Shown piece after piece: positions 25,584 through 38,050 of a stretch of 64,000 nt of DNA. The stretch covers positions 310,001-374,000 of the forward strand of contig JASANH010001537.1 of NCBI GenBank assembly GCA_030248295.1, read 5' to 3'. Made by a program: the position numbers and the translations under genes. Under the pieces are notes generated by a model, which saw nothing but the letters and a program-made list of their open reading frames with translations, did not search any database and was not told the DNA's origin. The stretch is from Mesodorylaimus sp. YZB2_4. Lineage: Eukaryota > Nematoda > Enoplea > Dorylaimida > Dorylaimidae. The number at the start of each line of letters is the position of its first letter. Positions within the stretch are counted from its first letter, which is position 1.

Positions 25584-28500
25584 ATGCCTTCGAATCGCTT
25601 CCGAGTGAGCGCTGTTCCAGACAGCGACATCATGTCTCAGCCGGGCCCTGTGGTCATCGCCATCGATGGCGACATTGATTCAGCCGCGCAGCTGAAGAGC
25701 CCGCCCGACTCGCCCATCACGTTCACGGCAACGAGCAGGTCAGTCGGCCACGAGAACAGGGCCTTCGAAGATTACCGACGAAGGGACTCGACCGTCAGCG
25801 AACGCAGTCTGCCCGACAATGATTCGACTGTCGAGCGGGTGCCACGACTCGACCACTACCGATCGCCCCTGGCCAACCCCCAACAGTTCGCCATGGCCAC
25901 CAGACCCACCCTCCTCGAGCTACACGCGGCGGGTCTGGATCGCCTGTCTGGGGTGGCATTCGCGGAGACCGTGGTCAATGGGAAGGTGGGATACGAGGTG
26001 AGAGGACACCCTGACTGGTCCCGCTCGCATGAAACGATATCGTTTGTAGAAACTAGAGGAGCTAGAGCAGGGCGCTGGCGAGCAGAGGAAGAAGAAGAAG
26101 AAGAGTGACCAGGGCCCGGCCAAGCTCGACTGGGTGCAAGGCGTGTTGGTGAGTACTCTAGTCTGGTATTGGGTTTAGCGCACAGGACACTTTGCTGCAG
26201 ATGCGGTGCGTGCTCAACATACTGGGGGTCATGCTCTACCTGCGCCTGAGCTGGGTGGCTGGTCAGGCGGGCATCGGTTTGGGGACAGTGATCGTCCTGT
26301 TGGCCACGGCCGTGACGATTCTGACTGCCCTCAGCATGTGCGCCATATCGACCAATGGAGAGGTGAAAGGGGGTGAGATCAGCTATTGTGCAAGATGGGC
26401 AAGAGTGTCCTGACGTGTCCCTTTATAGGCGGTGTCTACTTCCTGATCAGTCGCTCTCTGGGGCCTGAGTTTGGCGGCAGCATCGGTGTCGTATTCACGC
26501 TGGCCAACGCGGTCGGCGGGGCCATGTACATCGTCGGCTTCTCAGAGACTGTGATCGATCTGCTTAAGGTAGACCGAGCATGCCAACCAGGCTCTCTGAC
26601 CACGCTGGTGTTTTTAGAGGAATGAAGCATGCATAGTGGACTGCGGTCAGAACGACATCCGGATCGTTTCGTGGGCGACGGCGTGTCTTATTCTGGCCAT
26701 CATTATCATGGGCGTGTCATTCGAGACCAAGGCCCAGATCGTTCTCCTCATCATTCTGATCATATCACTCTTTAGTTACTTCATCGGTACTGTCCTGCCC
26801 GTCACTGACTTCCAGCGATCGCGGGGTGTCACCGGATATTCGACGGCCACTTTCACCCAGAACTTTGGGCCCGTTTGGCGAGGCGTGGGCTTTTTCGACG
26901 TGTTCGGCGTCTATTTCCCTGCTGCTACCGTAAGTGGTTTGTTCCTGTGTCCACGGAGTCTAAATGTTGTCTTCAGGGCATCATGGCCGGCGCCAACATA
27001 TCGGGTGACCTGAAGGACGCTCAGAAGGACATCCCCAGAGGAACGCTGTTGGCCATATTCCTCACCACTATCCTCTACGTCGCCTGCGTATGGACCACTG
27101 GGGCCACTTGTCTCAGGTAGGTACTTACTGTACAGACGACGTCAAATCCAGCTGGGTGTACCACAGTCAAGGAGCGTCCTTTCAGGGATGCCACTGGCGA
27201 GGTCGAGGATATCTACAACGGGACTCTGACCGACTGCACCCAACGAAATGGCACAGCCTGCGCCCACGGCCTCATGAACTACTTTCAGGTAAGCTGCGCT
27301 GGCCACCTCGGCGCCCTGTTAACCATCAGTTTCAGATTATGGAGCTGGAAAGCGCCGTCGGTCCGTTGGTCACAGCCGGCATATTCGCGGCGACGCTGAG
27401 CTCCGCTCTGGCTTCCCTCGTTTCTGCACCAAAAATCTTCCAGGTAACTGATGACGGCCATTGGAGTTGACTGTTTCGTAGTGTGATCCGTTGAATAGGC
27501 CCTGGGCAGAGACCACTTGTACCCGTACATCGACTACTTCGGCCAAGGGTTTGGCAAGAACGACGAGCCGAGACGCGGCTATTTGCTCTTCTTCGCAGTT
27601 TGTATGGCTGTCATTGCTCTCGGTAAGCCCCTTACGTCGTCCTAAAGCAGATCTGTGTTCTGATTTGCGATCATAGGCGACCTGAACATAATCGCCCCCT
27701 ACATTTCCAACTTCTTCCTGGCCTCCTATTGTCTGGTCAACTACGCTTGCTTCGACGCCAGCTTCTCGGACTCGCCGGGTTTTCGGCCTTCGTTCCGCTA
27801 CTACAACATGTGGCTGTCGCTGGCGGGTGCCGTGTTGTGTGTGGGGGTCATGTTCGTCATAAACTGGATCACAGCCCTGGTCACGTTCGTCTTCATCGCC
27901 CTCCTCTACGTTTACATTCTTCGCAGCAAGCCGAGTAAGTCCAGCTCGTTGGCTTACCCCTTCTTTGTAAAACTCTGCTCCTTAAGACGTCAACTGGGGC
28001 TCGAGCAATCAGGCCACGGCCTACCGGAGCGCCCTGCAGCAAATGCTAAAGTTGCAGTCTGTGCCTGAGCACGTGAAGACATATCGACCCCAGATCCTGC
28101 TCATGTGCGGCAATCCGGCCGAGAGACCTGGCCTGGTCGACTTTGCCTACAATATCACCAAGGACATCGCCCTGCTCGTGTGCGGCCACATTTTCCTGGT
28201 AATCGCCTCTGGGGTTTGTGCAATTCAAGGACACACTGTCCATTCATTTAGCCAAATGGAGAAGAAGGCCTGCCTGGACCGAATATACACGAGCAGACTG
28301 TGACCTGGCTGAGGAAACGGCACGTCAGTGCCTTCTACTACCCGATCGTCAGTCCGGGCCTGAGTGAAGGGGCTCAGGCACTGATACAGCTGGCGGGCAT
28401 GAGCAATCTCAAACCGAACATAGTCCTCCTTGGGTTCAAGAACGACTGGCGTCGATCAAGCGGACAAGAAATCCGCGACTATTTCTCCATCATACAGTGA

Positions 28501-29651
28501 GCATGAGGTGCCCGTTTATTGAGCCTTGGGTACACGAGTCCTGTTTGCAGCCACGGATTCGACTTCAATTTGGGTGTTGGCATCCTACGCGTCAAAAGCG
28601 GTTTTAATATTTCGGCTGCTCTGCGAGCTCTAATTCTGCTCGACGAATCGGATATCGGTGCCAAGGCTCAGGACTCGCCCCTTCCTTCCATGGCCATGGC
28701 CTCGTCACAGATAAACACGGTTCAAAGCGAGCCCGACATGAGCAGCACCACCCAACTATCCTTGCAGATTATGAGGAACTCAAAGAAGCCCAATTTGCAA
28801 GCGCGGCTGCGGCAATATGTGAATAAAAATAAAATGGCGGCCGGCAGCCAATCGCCCGCGGCGAAGAAATATGTGCAACTGGCCACGATTATGAACAGGT
28901 TCCGAGTACGACAGAAGAAGAACCCAGTCATAGACGTGTACTGGCTGTTCGATGATGGCGGTAAGATGGAACCCGTACTCGCCTTGCGCACACAGCCTGA
29001 TTGATTGCAGGATTGACCATCCTCGTGCCGCACCTGCTCACCATACCCAGGTCCTACTTGGAAGGGGCCAAACTGCGGGTGTTCACCGCGTCCACGAGCA
29101 GGAAGACTATCGACCAGGAGCAACTTGGGTGAGCAGTGCTATGATTCTTTCCTGATTGCCATGCACAAGTTTCTGTTTCAGTATGATCGACTTGCTTCGC
29201 AAGTTTCGTATCAGCTTCGAGGACGTGACGGTGATCCCGAGCCTTCGTCGCAAGCCCCACCAGTCCACCATCCGCGATTTCCAGGACATCGTTGAACCAG
29301 TGATGCTCCGCAATCGGGAACACGACCTGGCCTCGGACCCGTCGCTGGCCGACCACGTGTTCATCAGCGAGGATGAACTGGTGGCCATGGAATCAAAGGT
29401 TTGCCCAGACCCTCGCGTCCCCTTTCGCTGACTGACTTTCATTGCAGACTTTCCGTCAGCTTCGTATCCGCGAGGCACTGCTCGAGTACTCGCGGCAATC
29501 ATCACTGGTCGTGGTCACATTGCCCGTGCCCCGCAAGGGTGGCGTCTCAGCTTGTTTGTACATGGCCTGGCTGGAAGCCTTGACCCGAGGTCTGCCCCCT
29601 GTGCTACTGCTCAGGGGCAATCAACAGGCCGTTCTCACTTTTTATTCGTAA
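25584..29651 (+). CDS. SLC12: Na-K-2Cl / Na-Cl type cation-chloride cotransporter, tandem copy A
   Basis: Sixteen exons: 25584-25997, 26050-26148, 26201-26372, 26429-26568, 26618-26929, 26977-27116, 27186-27288, 27336-27443, 27499-27622, 27677-27934, 27987-28198, 28252-28496, 28551-28960, 29011-29128, 29182-29398, 29448-29651. Total 1092 codons (1091 aa). The protein has a cytosolic N-tail, twelve transmembrane helices and a long C-terminal regulatory domain. Family signatures of the NKCC/NCC branch are [41 protein letters not shown] and WLFDDGGLTIL. An RFRV motif at residues 5-8 fits the RFxV/I docking site for SPAK/OSR1 kinases, and [10 protein letters not shown] resembles the N-terminal phosphoregulatory block. 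The use of Na+ and K+ cannot be told from sequence alone. Start at the first ATG, because Met17 would delete RFRV. Copy B lies 972 bp downstream. Confidence 0.93.
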
Positions 29652-30623
29652 CGACAGTTTGATGTGCGTGTGTGTAGCCCGAAATGTACGCACAGCATAT
29701 GGATCGTGATAGACGTACTCATAAAATGCTAAGCTCCTTTGCGTGCCAAGTCACCAACATAAGCGGTAGACGTGTGGGCTGGGTACCATAAATCAGTTTT
29801 ATCACAAGTACAGCGCCTTCGATCTAACAAAACTGCAAAAACACGACAATGACAAGCGTGAGTTTGACGGCCAAAATAGCGACACTGTGGGTGTGCTGAT
29901 TGTCTTATCACCCCTAGGCTTGTCCTCTCGTTGCTGCTATGTGTTTGCGTTGCGCATCCAAAAATGGGGTGGGCGCGGTTGACCAGAATATAAATTAGAC
30001 GGGACCAACGTGGTTAGTCAACTGCAACTTGTCTTCTGCCAGTCATTTTTTCCACTGCCATCTGCTTCTCAGCAATAGGTCTTTGTGTGTGTGGTGACTG
30101 GTTGTGGCTTTATCACCGTTCGTTCCCATTCACTCACGTCATCCTATTCTATGCACATACGCGTCCTTAGGACCGACAGCCTTTAACAATAAGAAAAGAC
30201 CCCTTTGTGACGCAACCAGTTTGTGCAGACGATCTCGTTGGGTGCCAACTGGCGCATCCCGACTTCTATTCTTTGCGGGGCGAATTGCTTATCAGAGGTT
30301 GACACTGCGGCTTAGGTCACGTTCAACACCTCCCGTCAACTAATTTTTCATGCATTCCATTCTTGGCCACCAATTGATAAAAGAACATTGCCACTATTTC
30401 GGCCCTACTTGCTGCCATTAGTTCCGACGAATAAGCCAAACAGCTCCTTTCTCCATCGCCTAATAGGATTAAGATTATTTCGAAAAATTGACGGATTATC
30501 GTTTATTTTTCGGTTCCTAAAAGGAGGAGCGTTAGTTACGGCGTTGGATTTGTGGTGAGCACTTGTGCGGTGCAGTTACTCTCGTGCGCTCATCTGTACC
30601 CTATTTCGTCCCGCTAGTTTCCC
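29652..30623. other. spacer between the two SLC12 copies
   Basis: 972 bp holding the 3' UTR of copy A and the promoter/leader of copy B. A TATA box is at 29988-29993. Pyrimidine tracts ending in AG, such as the one near 30074-30076, may be leader splice sites. No coding sequence is supported. Confidence 0.4.
29988..29993 (+). promoter_or_regulatory. possible TATA box of SLC12 copy B
   Basis: TATAAA in AGAATATAAATTAG, about 630 bp before the copy B ATG. If used, the 5' leader is about 600 nt or contains an intron. Confidence 0.35.
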
Positions 30624-33600
30624 ATGGATTCGCTGTCCCCGGCAAAGAGTCCGTCGGAGCAGGGGGCTGGCAGTCGTCGTGGTTCGCGTTTTCAGGTGAA
30701 TGCCGTCGACAATGCTTCTTCCCCTTTGCCTGTCTCCAAATCGCCCACCAGAGTCGCCGATTCACCAAACCTGTCCTCCTTCTACAACGCTGGCTATGTG
30801 GCCGACTCGAAGGAGGATGTGGTGGACGAAGTGTCGAGGAAGGAGTCGACCAGCTCGCCACCAACACGCGCCTTCGAACGGCAGGAGAGTCGATTGAGTC
30901 AGCAGTTTCGGAGTTACGGCAATGTGCAGACCATGGAGAGACCCCCCAACATCCACAACTATCGCAATATCAACTCAATCGGTGGAGCTATGGCCGCCAG
31001 ACCAACTCTGAGGGAGTTGCACGCGGCCAATCTCCCCGACGAAATGATCGACGAGGAGGCTTTCGAGTTGGGTCTGGATGGGGCGCGGGTAAGCGGGATT
31101 ACCCAGCTGGGGTCTATGTTCTCGTGCTAACCTTGTCTTTTTGGTCAGCCGAACTTTACGGACGCGCCTGACTCGAAACTCCAGAATCTTCCCAGACCCA
31201 ATTCCAAGCAGCCAATCAAGTTCGGATGGATTCAGGGCGTCTTGGTAATCAAATTTCAACTTTTTCATGTCCAAATTCACCAATATTCGAGTTTGACCGT
31301 TGTAGGTGCGATGCACTCTGAACATTGTGGGGGTCATGTTGTACTTGCGTCTGAGCTGGGTGGCTGGTCAGGCAGGTGTGGGTCTGGCCTCGGTCGTTGT
31401 GCTGGTCAGTTCAGCTGTGACATTCATCACGTCGCTCAGCATGTGCGCCATTTGCACGAACGGCGAGATAAAAGGAGGTTGGGACCCAGGTGGGACACTG
31501 CATCGTCAACGTGTACAGTATACCCAGTTTCAGGGGGCGCCTATTTCATGATATCGAGGTCGCTGGGAGCTGGTAAGTGAATGAAGCCACCCGGCCAGAG
31601 CACTGTATGCAAGGCCTGATATTCAGAATTCGGCGGCAGCATTGGTGTCGTGTTCACTTTGGCCAACGTACTGGGCGCGGCCATGCACTGTGTCGGGTTC
31701 GCCGAGACCGTCCGCGACTTGATGGTGGTAAGTGCACTTTTTCACTCATCTCGTCTGGTCACACATCTCGGCAGCATTTTATTTTGGTTCAGGACAATGG
31801 AGCGAAAATTTACGACGGTGATTTGATGGACGCCCGGATCATCGGCTGGTGCACGGCAGCTCTGCTGATGGTCATCATATTCATCGGAGTCTCGTTCGAA
31901 GCAAAGGCACAGCTGGTCTTTCTGTTCATTCTGGTTGTGTCGCTGGCCAACTACTGGGTGGGCACAGTGATCCCTCCTAGCGAGTCGGACAAGGCCAAGG
32001 GGCTGACGGGCTACTCCTGGTCAACTCTCAAGGACAACTTTTACCCGCAGTTCACGGGCGAGTCCTTCTTTACCATATTTGGTATGCTTATATCCTTGGC
32101 ACCCTCTTACCAATGCTGATTCTCTGCTTTTTTAGGGATTTACTTTCCGTCTTCAACGGTAGGAACTCGAGAGACCGATGGCCGACTGTGCTTTGACCAC
32201 CGTGTTTCAGGGTATCATGGCCGGTGCTAATATTTCGGGCGATCTAAAGGACCCATCTAGCGCCATTCCTAAGGGCACCCTGCTGGCTATCGTCATCACC
32301 ACCTTGATCTACCTGTCCGTGGTTTGGACGACCGGTTCGACTTGCGTCAGGTAAGTCATTGCGCCCGTCTTAAAGCGCCCTGAGCTACGGTTGAAGCATT
32401 TAGGTACGCATCGGGCAACATTCACGATTACAGTTTGGGAAACATCAGCGACTGCGCCCCCCCTCCTTACGGCAACGGCACTGGGCCCAGGTGCGAATAC
32501 GGCCTGATGAACTACTACCACGTAAGAGATGGCTCGTACTAGATGCTTGTCAAGGATGCGCATCAGCTTGTGTTCAGGTGATGGAACTGGACAGCGGGTA
32601 TCCCTATCTCGTCACCGCTGGCATATTCGCTGCCACTCTCTCCAGCGCACTGGCCTCTTTGCTGTCGGCTCCAAAAATATTCCAGGTAAGGTAAACCTGG
32701 GAATGCCTCGATACTGCGTTTTGCAGCATCTTTTATTCAGGCGGTGGGGCGCGATCCGTTGTATCCGTTCATCCACCATCTGGCCAAGGGGTACGGCCAG
32801 GGGGACGAGCCACGCAGAGGCTACGTGGTCACTTTCATCCTGGTGCTTGGAGTGATCAGCCTTGGTAAGACCCCACGGCCCACTGGTCGCGAAGCAACCA
32901 TAGCATTGTCGTGTTGCAGGCGACCTAAACATAATCGCCCCCTACGTCTCCAACTTCTTCCTGGCCTCCTACTGTCTGGTCAACTACGCCTGCTTCGCAG
33001 CATCGTTCTCCGAGTCGCCCGGCTTTCGTCCATCGTTCCGCTACTACAACATGTGGATCTCGTTGTTGGGGGCGGTGCTGTGCGTGGCTATCATGTTCGT
33101 TATCAACTGGGAGGCGGCCATCGTCACACTGGCATTCGTCTTCCTCCTCTACGTGTTCGTCTGGTATCGGAAACCTGGTGAGTGAGTCATGTCTGGTCGG
33201 GTACGCACGGGCAGCTAGCAGCGTGTGCTTCCAGATGTCAACTGGGGATCGTCTAGTCAAGCCGCCGTTTACAAAGCCGCCTTGCAGAAGGTGCAGAGAC
33301 TTCAAGCCACCGAGGAGCATGTGAAGAACTACAGACCGCAGATTCTGGTCTTGAGCGGCAACCCTGTGGCCAGGCCGTCACTCGTCGATTTCGCAGCCAA
33401 CATGACCAAGGACATCAGCCTGCTCGTGTGCGGCCATGTGGTCTTGGTGAGTGGCAGTGCTAGTGTCCCATCCAAATGTGGACTCCCTTCCCGTTTAGAT
33501 GAACCCGACCAGTCGAGTCCTGAGTTCAGTCCACAAATTAAACAAGCAAGTGGTCAGGTGGTTGAAGAGGCGCAAAGTGAAGGCCTTCTACTGCCCCGTA

Positions 33601-35222
33601 GCCACGCCCAACATGTTGGCTGGCGTGCAGTCGTTGACGCAGCTGGCCGGACTTAGTCGATTGAAACCGAATATTCTGCTGGTTGGTTTCAAGAGCAACT
33701 GGACATCTGACGGGGTGCACGACCAAGTGGTTGAGTATTTCCGAATTATCGAGTAAGTCAAGTGGACGGACCAAGTTTAAGTGTACTATCGTGTTCTTTT
33801 CAGCTGCGCCTTCGAGTCGCACCTCGGCATCGCCATACTTCGCGTCCCGGGCGGATTGGACTTTTCGGACCCGATGAGCGAACTGCAAATGCGCGACGCC
33901 AGCGATCTGGTCCTCCCTGAGCCCACCTCGCACATACAGCCCACCCCAGCCTTCGATATCGACGAAACCGAAGAAGGCGTCCTCGATTCGTCAGGTTCCT
34001 TCATTATTGGCTCCAAATCCAACGCAGTCAGCCGTCGCGGCAGTTTGGATCTGTTGGAATCCGGTATGCCGGGCACCCCGTTACGCAACCCGCACCTGAG
34101 GCGGGTCGTGAACGCGGACGCGGCCAGTATCGGAACGGGAAACGGGAGTATGCTCGAAGTGCGCATGACCGAGCCCAGACCATCTTTGGCAGACATCGCC
34201 CAACTGTCCATGGACTTCAAAGGAGCTAAAGACCTGGCCAAGTCGGAGAAGAAGCAAAAGAAGCTGGACCAACCGCCGTCCTGTCGTGGCTCCATTTTCT
34301 CGCCGCAGCACAAACAGGTGCTCACATCCATAAATCGATTCAGAGTGCAGGAGAAGAAGGCCGTCATCGACGTGTGGTGGTTATTCGACGACGGAGGTGA
34401 GTCCACTGGCCTGGTCTCCTCTGTTCCAATGACCTGACCTCGACGAAGGTCAGGTCATCAGTGTTGTGCCAGAGTAGTTAACGCTAACCTGTTCTAGGAC
34501 TGACCCTGCTGATTCCGCACATGCTCACTTTGCCCAAGTCGTACCTGGAAGGTGCCAAGTTGCGTGTGTTCACCATCGCCAGCAAGAAGAGTGCCATTGA
34601 ACAAGAACAGAGAAGGTACTTTCGAGTAATCCAGCTCGCTTCTTGACCATTCGTCATTTTCAGCATGATCACCTTGCTGAACAAGTTCCGTATCGACTAT
34701 CAGGACGTGTTCCTCATCCCCGACATCACCCGCAAGCCCAAAGCGGAAACTATTCACGAGTTCGATAGACTGATCGCCCCATTCAGGGCGCATGGGGACG
34801 GTTCGCCGGGGTATATCACAGAGTCCGAGTTGGTTGCCATGCAGCAAAAGGTAATCCACCCAGCTGAGTACAGTCTATCTGAAACCATATTTTACACACC
34901 ATGCAAGAGTGTGCCATTTCTATTTGCCCCTTCACTTGACTTGACCCTGTTGTCTTGACCAGACCAGACTGGCTTGGTAAGTACGACTATTACGCACTAA
35001 AGCCTCGTTGAATTTCAGACATACCGGCAGCTGCGAACTCGCGAACTCTTGTTGCAGCATTCGAACGACGCCTCTTTGGTGGTGCTCACATTGCCCGTCC
35101 CCCGACAAGGCACCACCTCGCCCTATCTGTACATGTCCTGGTTGGAAATGTTGACGCGTGGAATGCCTCCCATGCTTCTGCTAAGAGGTAATCAGCAATC
35201 GGTGCTCACTTTTTACTCATAG
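30624..35222 (+). CDS. SLC12: Na-K-2Cl / Na-Cl type cation-chloride cotransporter, tandem copy B
   Basis: Eighteen exons: 30624-31088, 31149-31244, 31306-31477, 31534-31572, 31627-31727, 31793-32081, 32136-32158, 32211-32350, 32404-32521, 32578-32685, 32741-32864, 32920-33177, 33235-33446, 33499-33752, 33804-34396, 34498-34615, 34664-34850, 35019-35222. Total 1167 codons (1166 aa). It has the same architecture and signatures as copy A ([60 protein letters not shown] end). It has a SPAK/OSR1-type docking motif RFQV at residues 22-25, very close to that of NKCC1, and ARPTLRELH. The C-terminal cytosolic domain carries an insertion of about 60 residues relative to copy A (exon 33804-34396). Ion stoichiometry is not determinable here. 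Confidence 0.93.
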
Positions 35223-35754
35223 ATTTTTATGCGTTCTTAAACTTCATTTGGGTTAGTTTTGCCAAGTTCGTTCGACTTCTATTTTATGCACATTGCATTC
35301 GCTGCTCTATATTTTCCAGCTTTTTTGTCTTACGGCTTGAGTATAGAGCTGTGTGTTTCATGGTCACGTACGTGAAGTGTGCATTTCTGACAGTGGCGCG
35401 CCTGGCAGTAATTATGTGTAGTCCAGTGATAGTCAAGTCTGCTACGTATAGTGATAGAATAAAAGCTCTCTGTTTTTAGTATTTGCACAACTGTGATTTT
35501 TGTACGCGGAAGAAAAAATGCGGTAAACGTGCATTGCATGTCAACCGAGTGGTTCATTTGAATATGCAGAATTTCACATTTTAGAATTCTGTACCTGCAA
35601 ATCAGAGGTGTGCGCGCGCAGTAGCTAGATTACGGTAACGCCCCTGCGTCATGCGGGAACGGAATTAAAAACAAAACAAAGAGAGTTTTCTTTTGCACAT
35701 TTACAGAGACCATACTGAATAAGCATCGCGTGATTTCATGCAAAATAAAACAAA
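35223..35754. other. intergenic, SLC12 copy B to ITFG1
   Basis: 532 bp without coding signal. It holds an AATAAA at 35458-35463 (3' end of copy B) and, just before ITFG1, a tract ending TTTACAG at about 35699-35705, a possible acceptor for a leader intron or spliced leader. Confidence 0.45.
35458..35463 (+). terminator. AATAAA poly(A) signal of SLC12 copy B
   Basis: AATAAA 236 bp after the TAG stop, on the coding strand and before the next gene. Confidence 0.45.
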
Positions 35755-37805
35755 ATGATTTATTTTCTTGAGAAGTTTAATTTGTTTTGTTTATTATTAG
35801 TATTTATTTTGTCATTTTCAACATTACCTGTTCAGGGCAAGATTCCAGGCCAAATTATGGCTTTCATTGACGTGAATGCCGATTTATTCACGGATTTAGT
35901 AGTCATGCCATCGCCTAATTCAATAACCGTTTATGTAGCCGTTTCTGATTCGGTTACTTCATATAAACAAGCATCATTTTACGAAGATAATCGATTTCGT
36001 TACCAATTTTCGAACAATAGTCGCATTTTGAATATCGGAGTGGGCGATTTCGACGGCGATTCGTATCCGGATTTAGCTGTTTCCTTGTCACTGAGCGAGA
36101 GCGGAACGGGTAATTGCGGCGGGGATGAAAATACGGGCCATCAAGTGCACATTTGCTATTTGGTGCACGATCCGGAAGAAAGTTTTCGTTGTTTGCCGGT
36201 TAAAAACGAAAACGAAGTGAACGGCAGCGCGGTGATCGTGTGCGAGCAACCCTTGATCTTGGATTGTAACATCGATCAACGCAGCGATCTATTGACCACC
36301 GTGTTTCGAGATGGAAAACTACAGTTTGGCTGCTTTCACAATGCCAATAACAAAAGCGGCTCCTTCGCCGCTATTCTTCCATTTCCATCAATCAATTCGA
36401 ATTCGGCGCCGGCCGCTTCCCCAACTTCGAACGCATTCGTCGACGTGACGGGCGATTTGAATCCAGAGATCGTTTTGTGGACGAAACCGAAAGATGGCGA
36501 ACTGGTCGGATTGGAAGTTTTCGAATTGACAGAAGGTCAGAAATGGATTCCTTTACGTGATTTCATGCCGTCTCCAACGCCGATCAGCGGCTCGGATGCT
36601 CCGAAATTGATGGACGAGAAACCCGCTTCGTCAAAGTCGGGCTACGTTCTAGGTCAGTCGGTCTACGACGATTTCAACAAGGACGGCCGCATCGATCATT
36701 TGATTCCGTTTTGTCAACCAGATTTGAACGGCGATTGCACCATCCTGTCGTTTCGTATTTGGACTGAGAAAGCTCGTTGGGATACGCCCACTGTGACAGT
36801 GCCTCTCGCGGACGATAAGAAACAACAATGGGCTGTCTATCAAGATGCCAATCCCTCGGGTACGTGTGTAAGCCTATGTTGGGACAATTAGAATAGTCAA
36901 AACCAACCACCTTTGTTTCAGTTCCGATTAAGAAAGGCACGTTTCATGTTCGTTCGGGCGATTACACTCAGGACGGATATCCGGATTTGATGGTGGTTCT
37001 CGAGCGAGTGGACACTGATGTAAAAGCGGAACGCAAACGAGCTGCTTTCCTCTTGGAAAACGTGGCATGCGCCGCCGGCGAGCTTTGCAACGATTTCAGT
37101 CGTTCGTTCCGCGCCTGGTGGTCTCCATTCGAAGGTGTAAAGGATCAATCGGCCGACGCAGTCACGACTGCCGGTTTCTTCGATTTGGGCGAGGATGGCA
37201 CATTGGACGTGCTGCTGGAATATCAGAATTTCACGAGTCATTCGCAACCATTCGTGGAATTTTCGACTTCCGTATTCGAAGGTGATACGACTTTTTTGAA
37301 AGTTCAAGTGTTCACGGCCACTTGCTTGGACAGATGTCGATTCGCCAGGGAAGGTAGCGCCATCAGTTTGCCCGGAGCCGCTTTAGTTTACGTCAGCAGC
37401 GACGCGGATGGTCGTTCGATCAGAGGAGCCTATACCCAGCGAAGCGTCACGTCCTATCGACCCCTCTTATTGCCCTACGCTCTGTTCGGCTTGGGGCGGA
37501 CTCCGAATTTTGTGGAGAAGCTGAGCGTGGGGGCGCCGTCGTGGCCGCTACGAAATAAAAGTTGGGAGCAGTTGGTACCGAATTCGAGGATCTACGTGAT
37601 CCCCTATCCAGTGGACGAACCCAAATATTGGGTCCATCGACTCTATTTGACGCCTAATAAGTTGATCATTTACAGCTTGATTTCGTTGTCGTCCGTGTGC
37701 GCTCTTATCATTATCGTCGTGTTCGCGCTGCACATGCAGGAACGGAGGATGGACAAGAAGGAAAGAGAGTTACAACGCGAACGATTCCATTTCGATGCTA
37801 TGTGA
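35755..37805 (+). CDS. ITFG1: integrin-alpha FG-GAP repeat protein, TIP/ITFG1 homologue
   Basis: Two exons, 35755-36859 and 36922-37805, giving 663 codons (662 aa; human ITFG1 612). It is a single-pass type I membrane glycoprotein of the T-cell immunomodulatory protein family. An N-terminal hydrophobic signal sequence precedes several FG-GAP/Ca-binding repeats (GDFDGDSYPDLAVS, DDFNKDGRIDHL, GDYTQDGYPDLMVV, LGEDGTLDVLLEY). One transmembrane segment near residue ~635 (LIIYSLISLSSVCALIII) is followed by a short basic tail. The role in animals outside vertebrates is poorly defined. Only one intron is present, in contrast to the neighbours. Poly(A) signal at 37872-37877. Confidence 0.92.
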
Positions 37806-37871
37806 GTGCATTCCTCGGCGATTCCTGTTCTAGTCTGTAAAAACCCTTTGGCTATCTATTTGTACTGTCCA

Positions 37872-37877
37872 AATAAA
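37872..37877 (+). terminator. AATAAA poly(A) signal of ITFG1
   Basis: AATAAA 67 bp after the ITFG1 stop; the opposite-strand TRAF gene ends at 38051. Confidence 0.5.
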
Positions 37878-38050
37878 TGCGGGAAATCACAGCACGAAAC
37901 ACCTAACATGTAAATAATGGGCAAATATATAGTCTCTGTGTACACATATCACAGACAGCTTTGACGAGGGCCCAGTGGGAGCAGGTCTACAACTAAGGCA
38001 CATCCCGGTGACGCCATGAGAGGATGTGCGTGCAGTATCCAGTCTTCACT

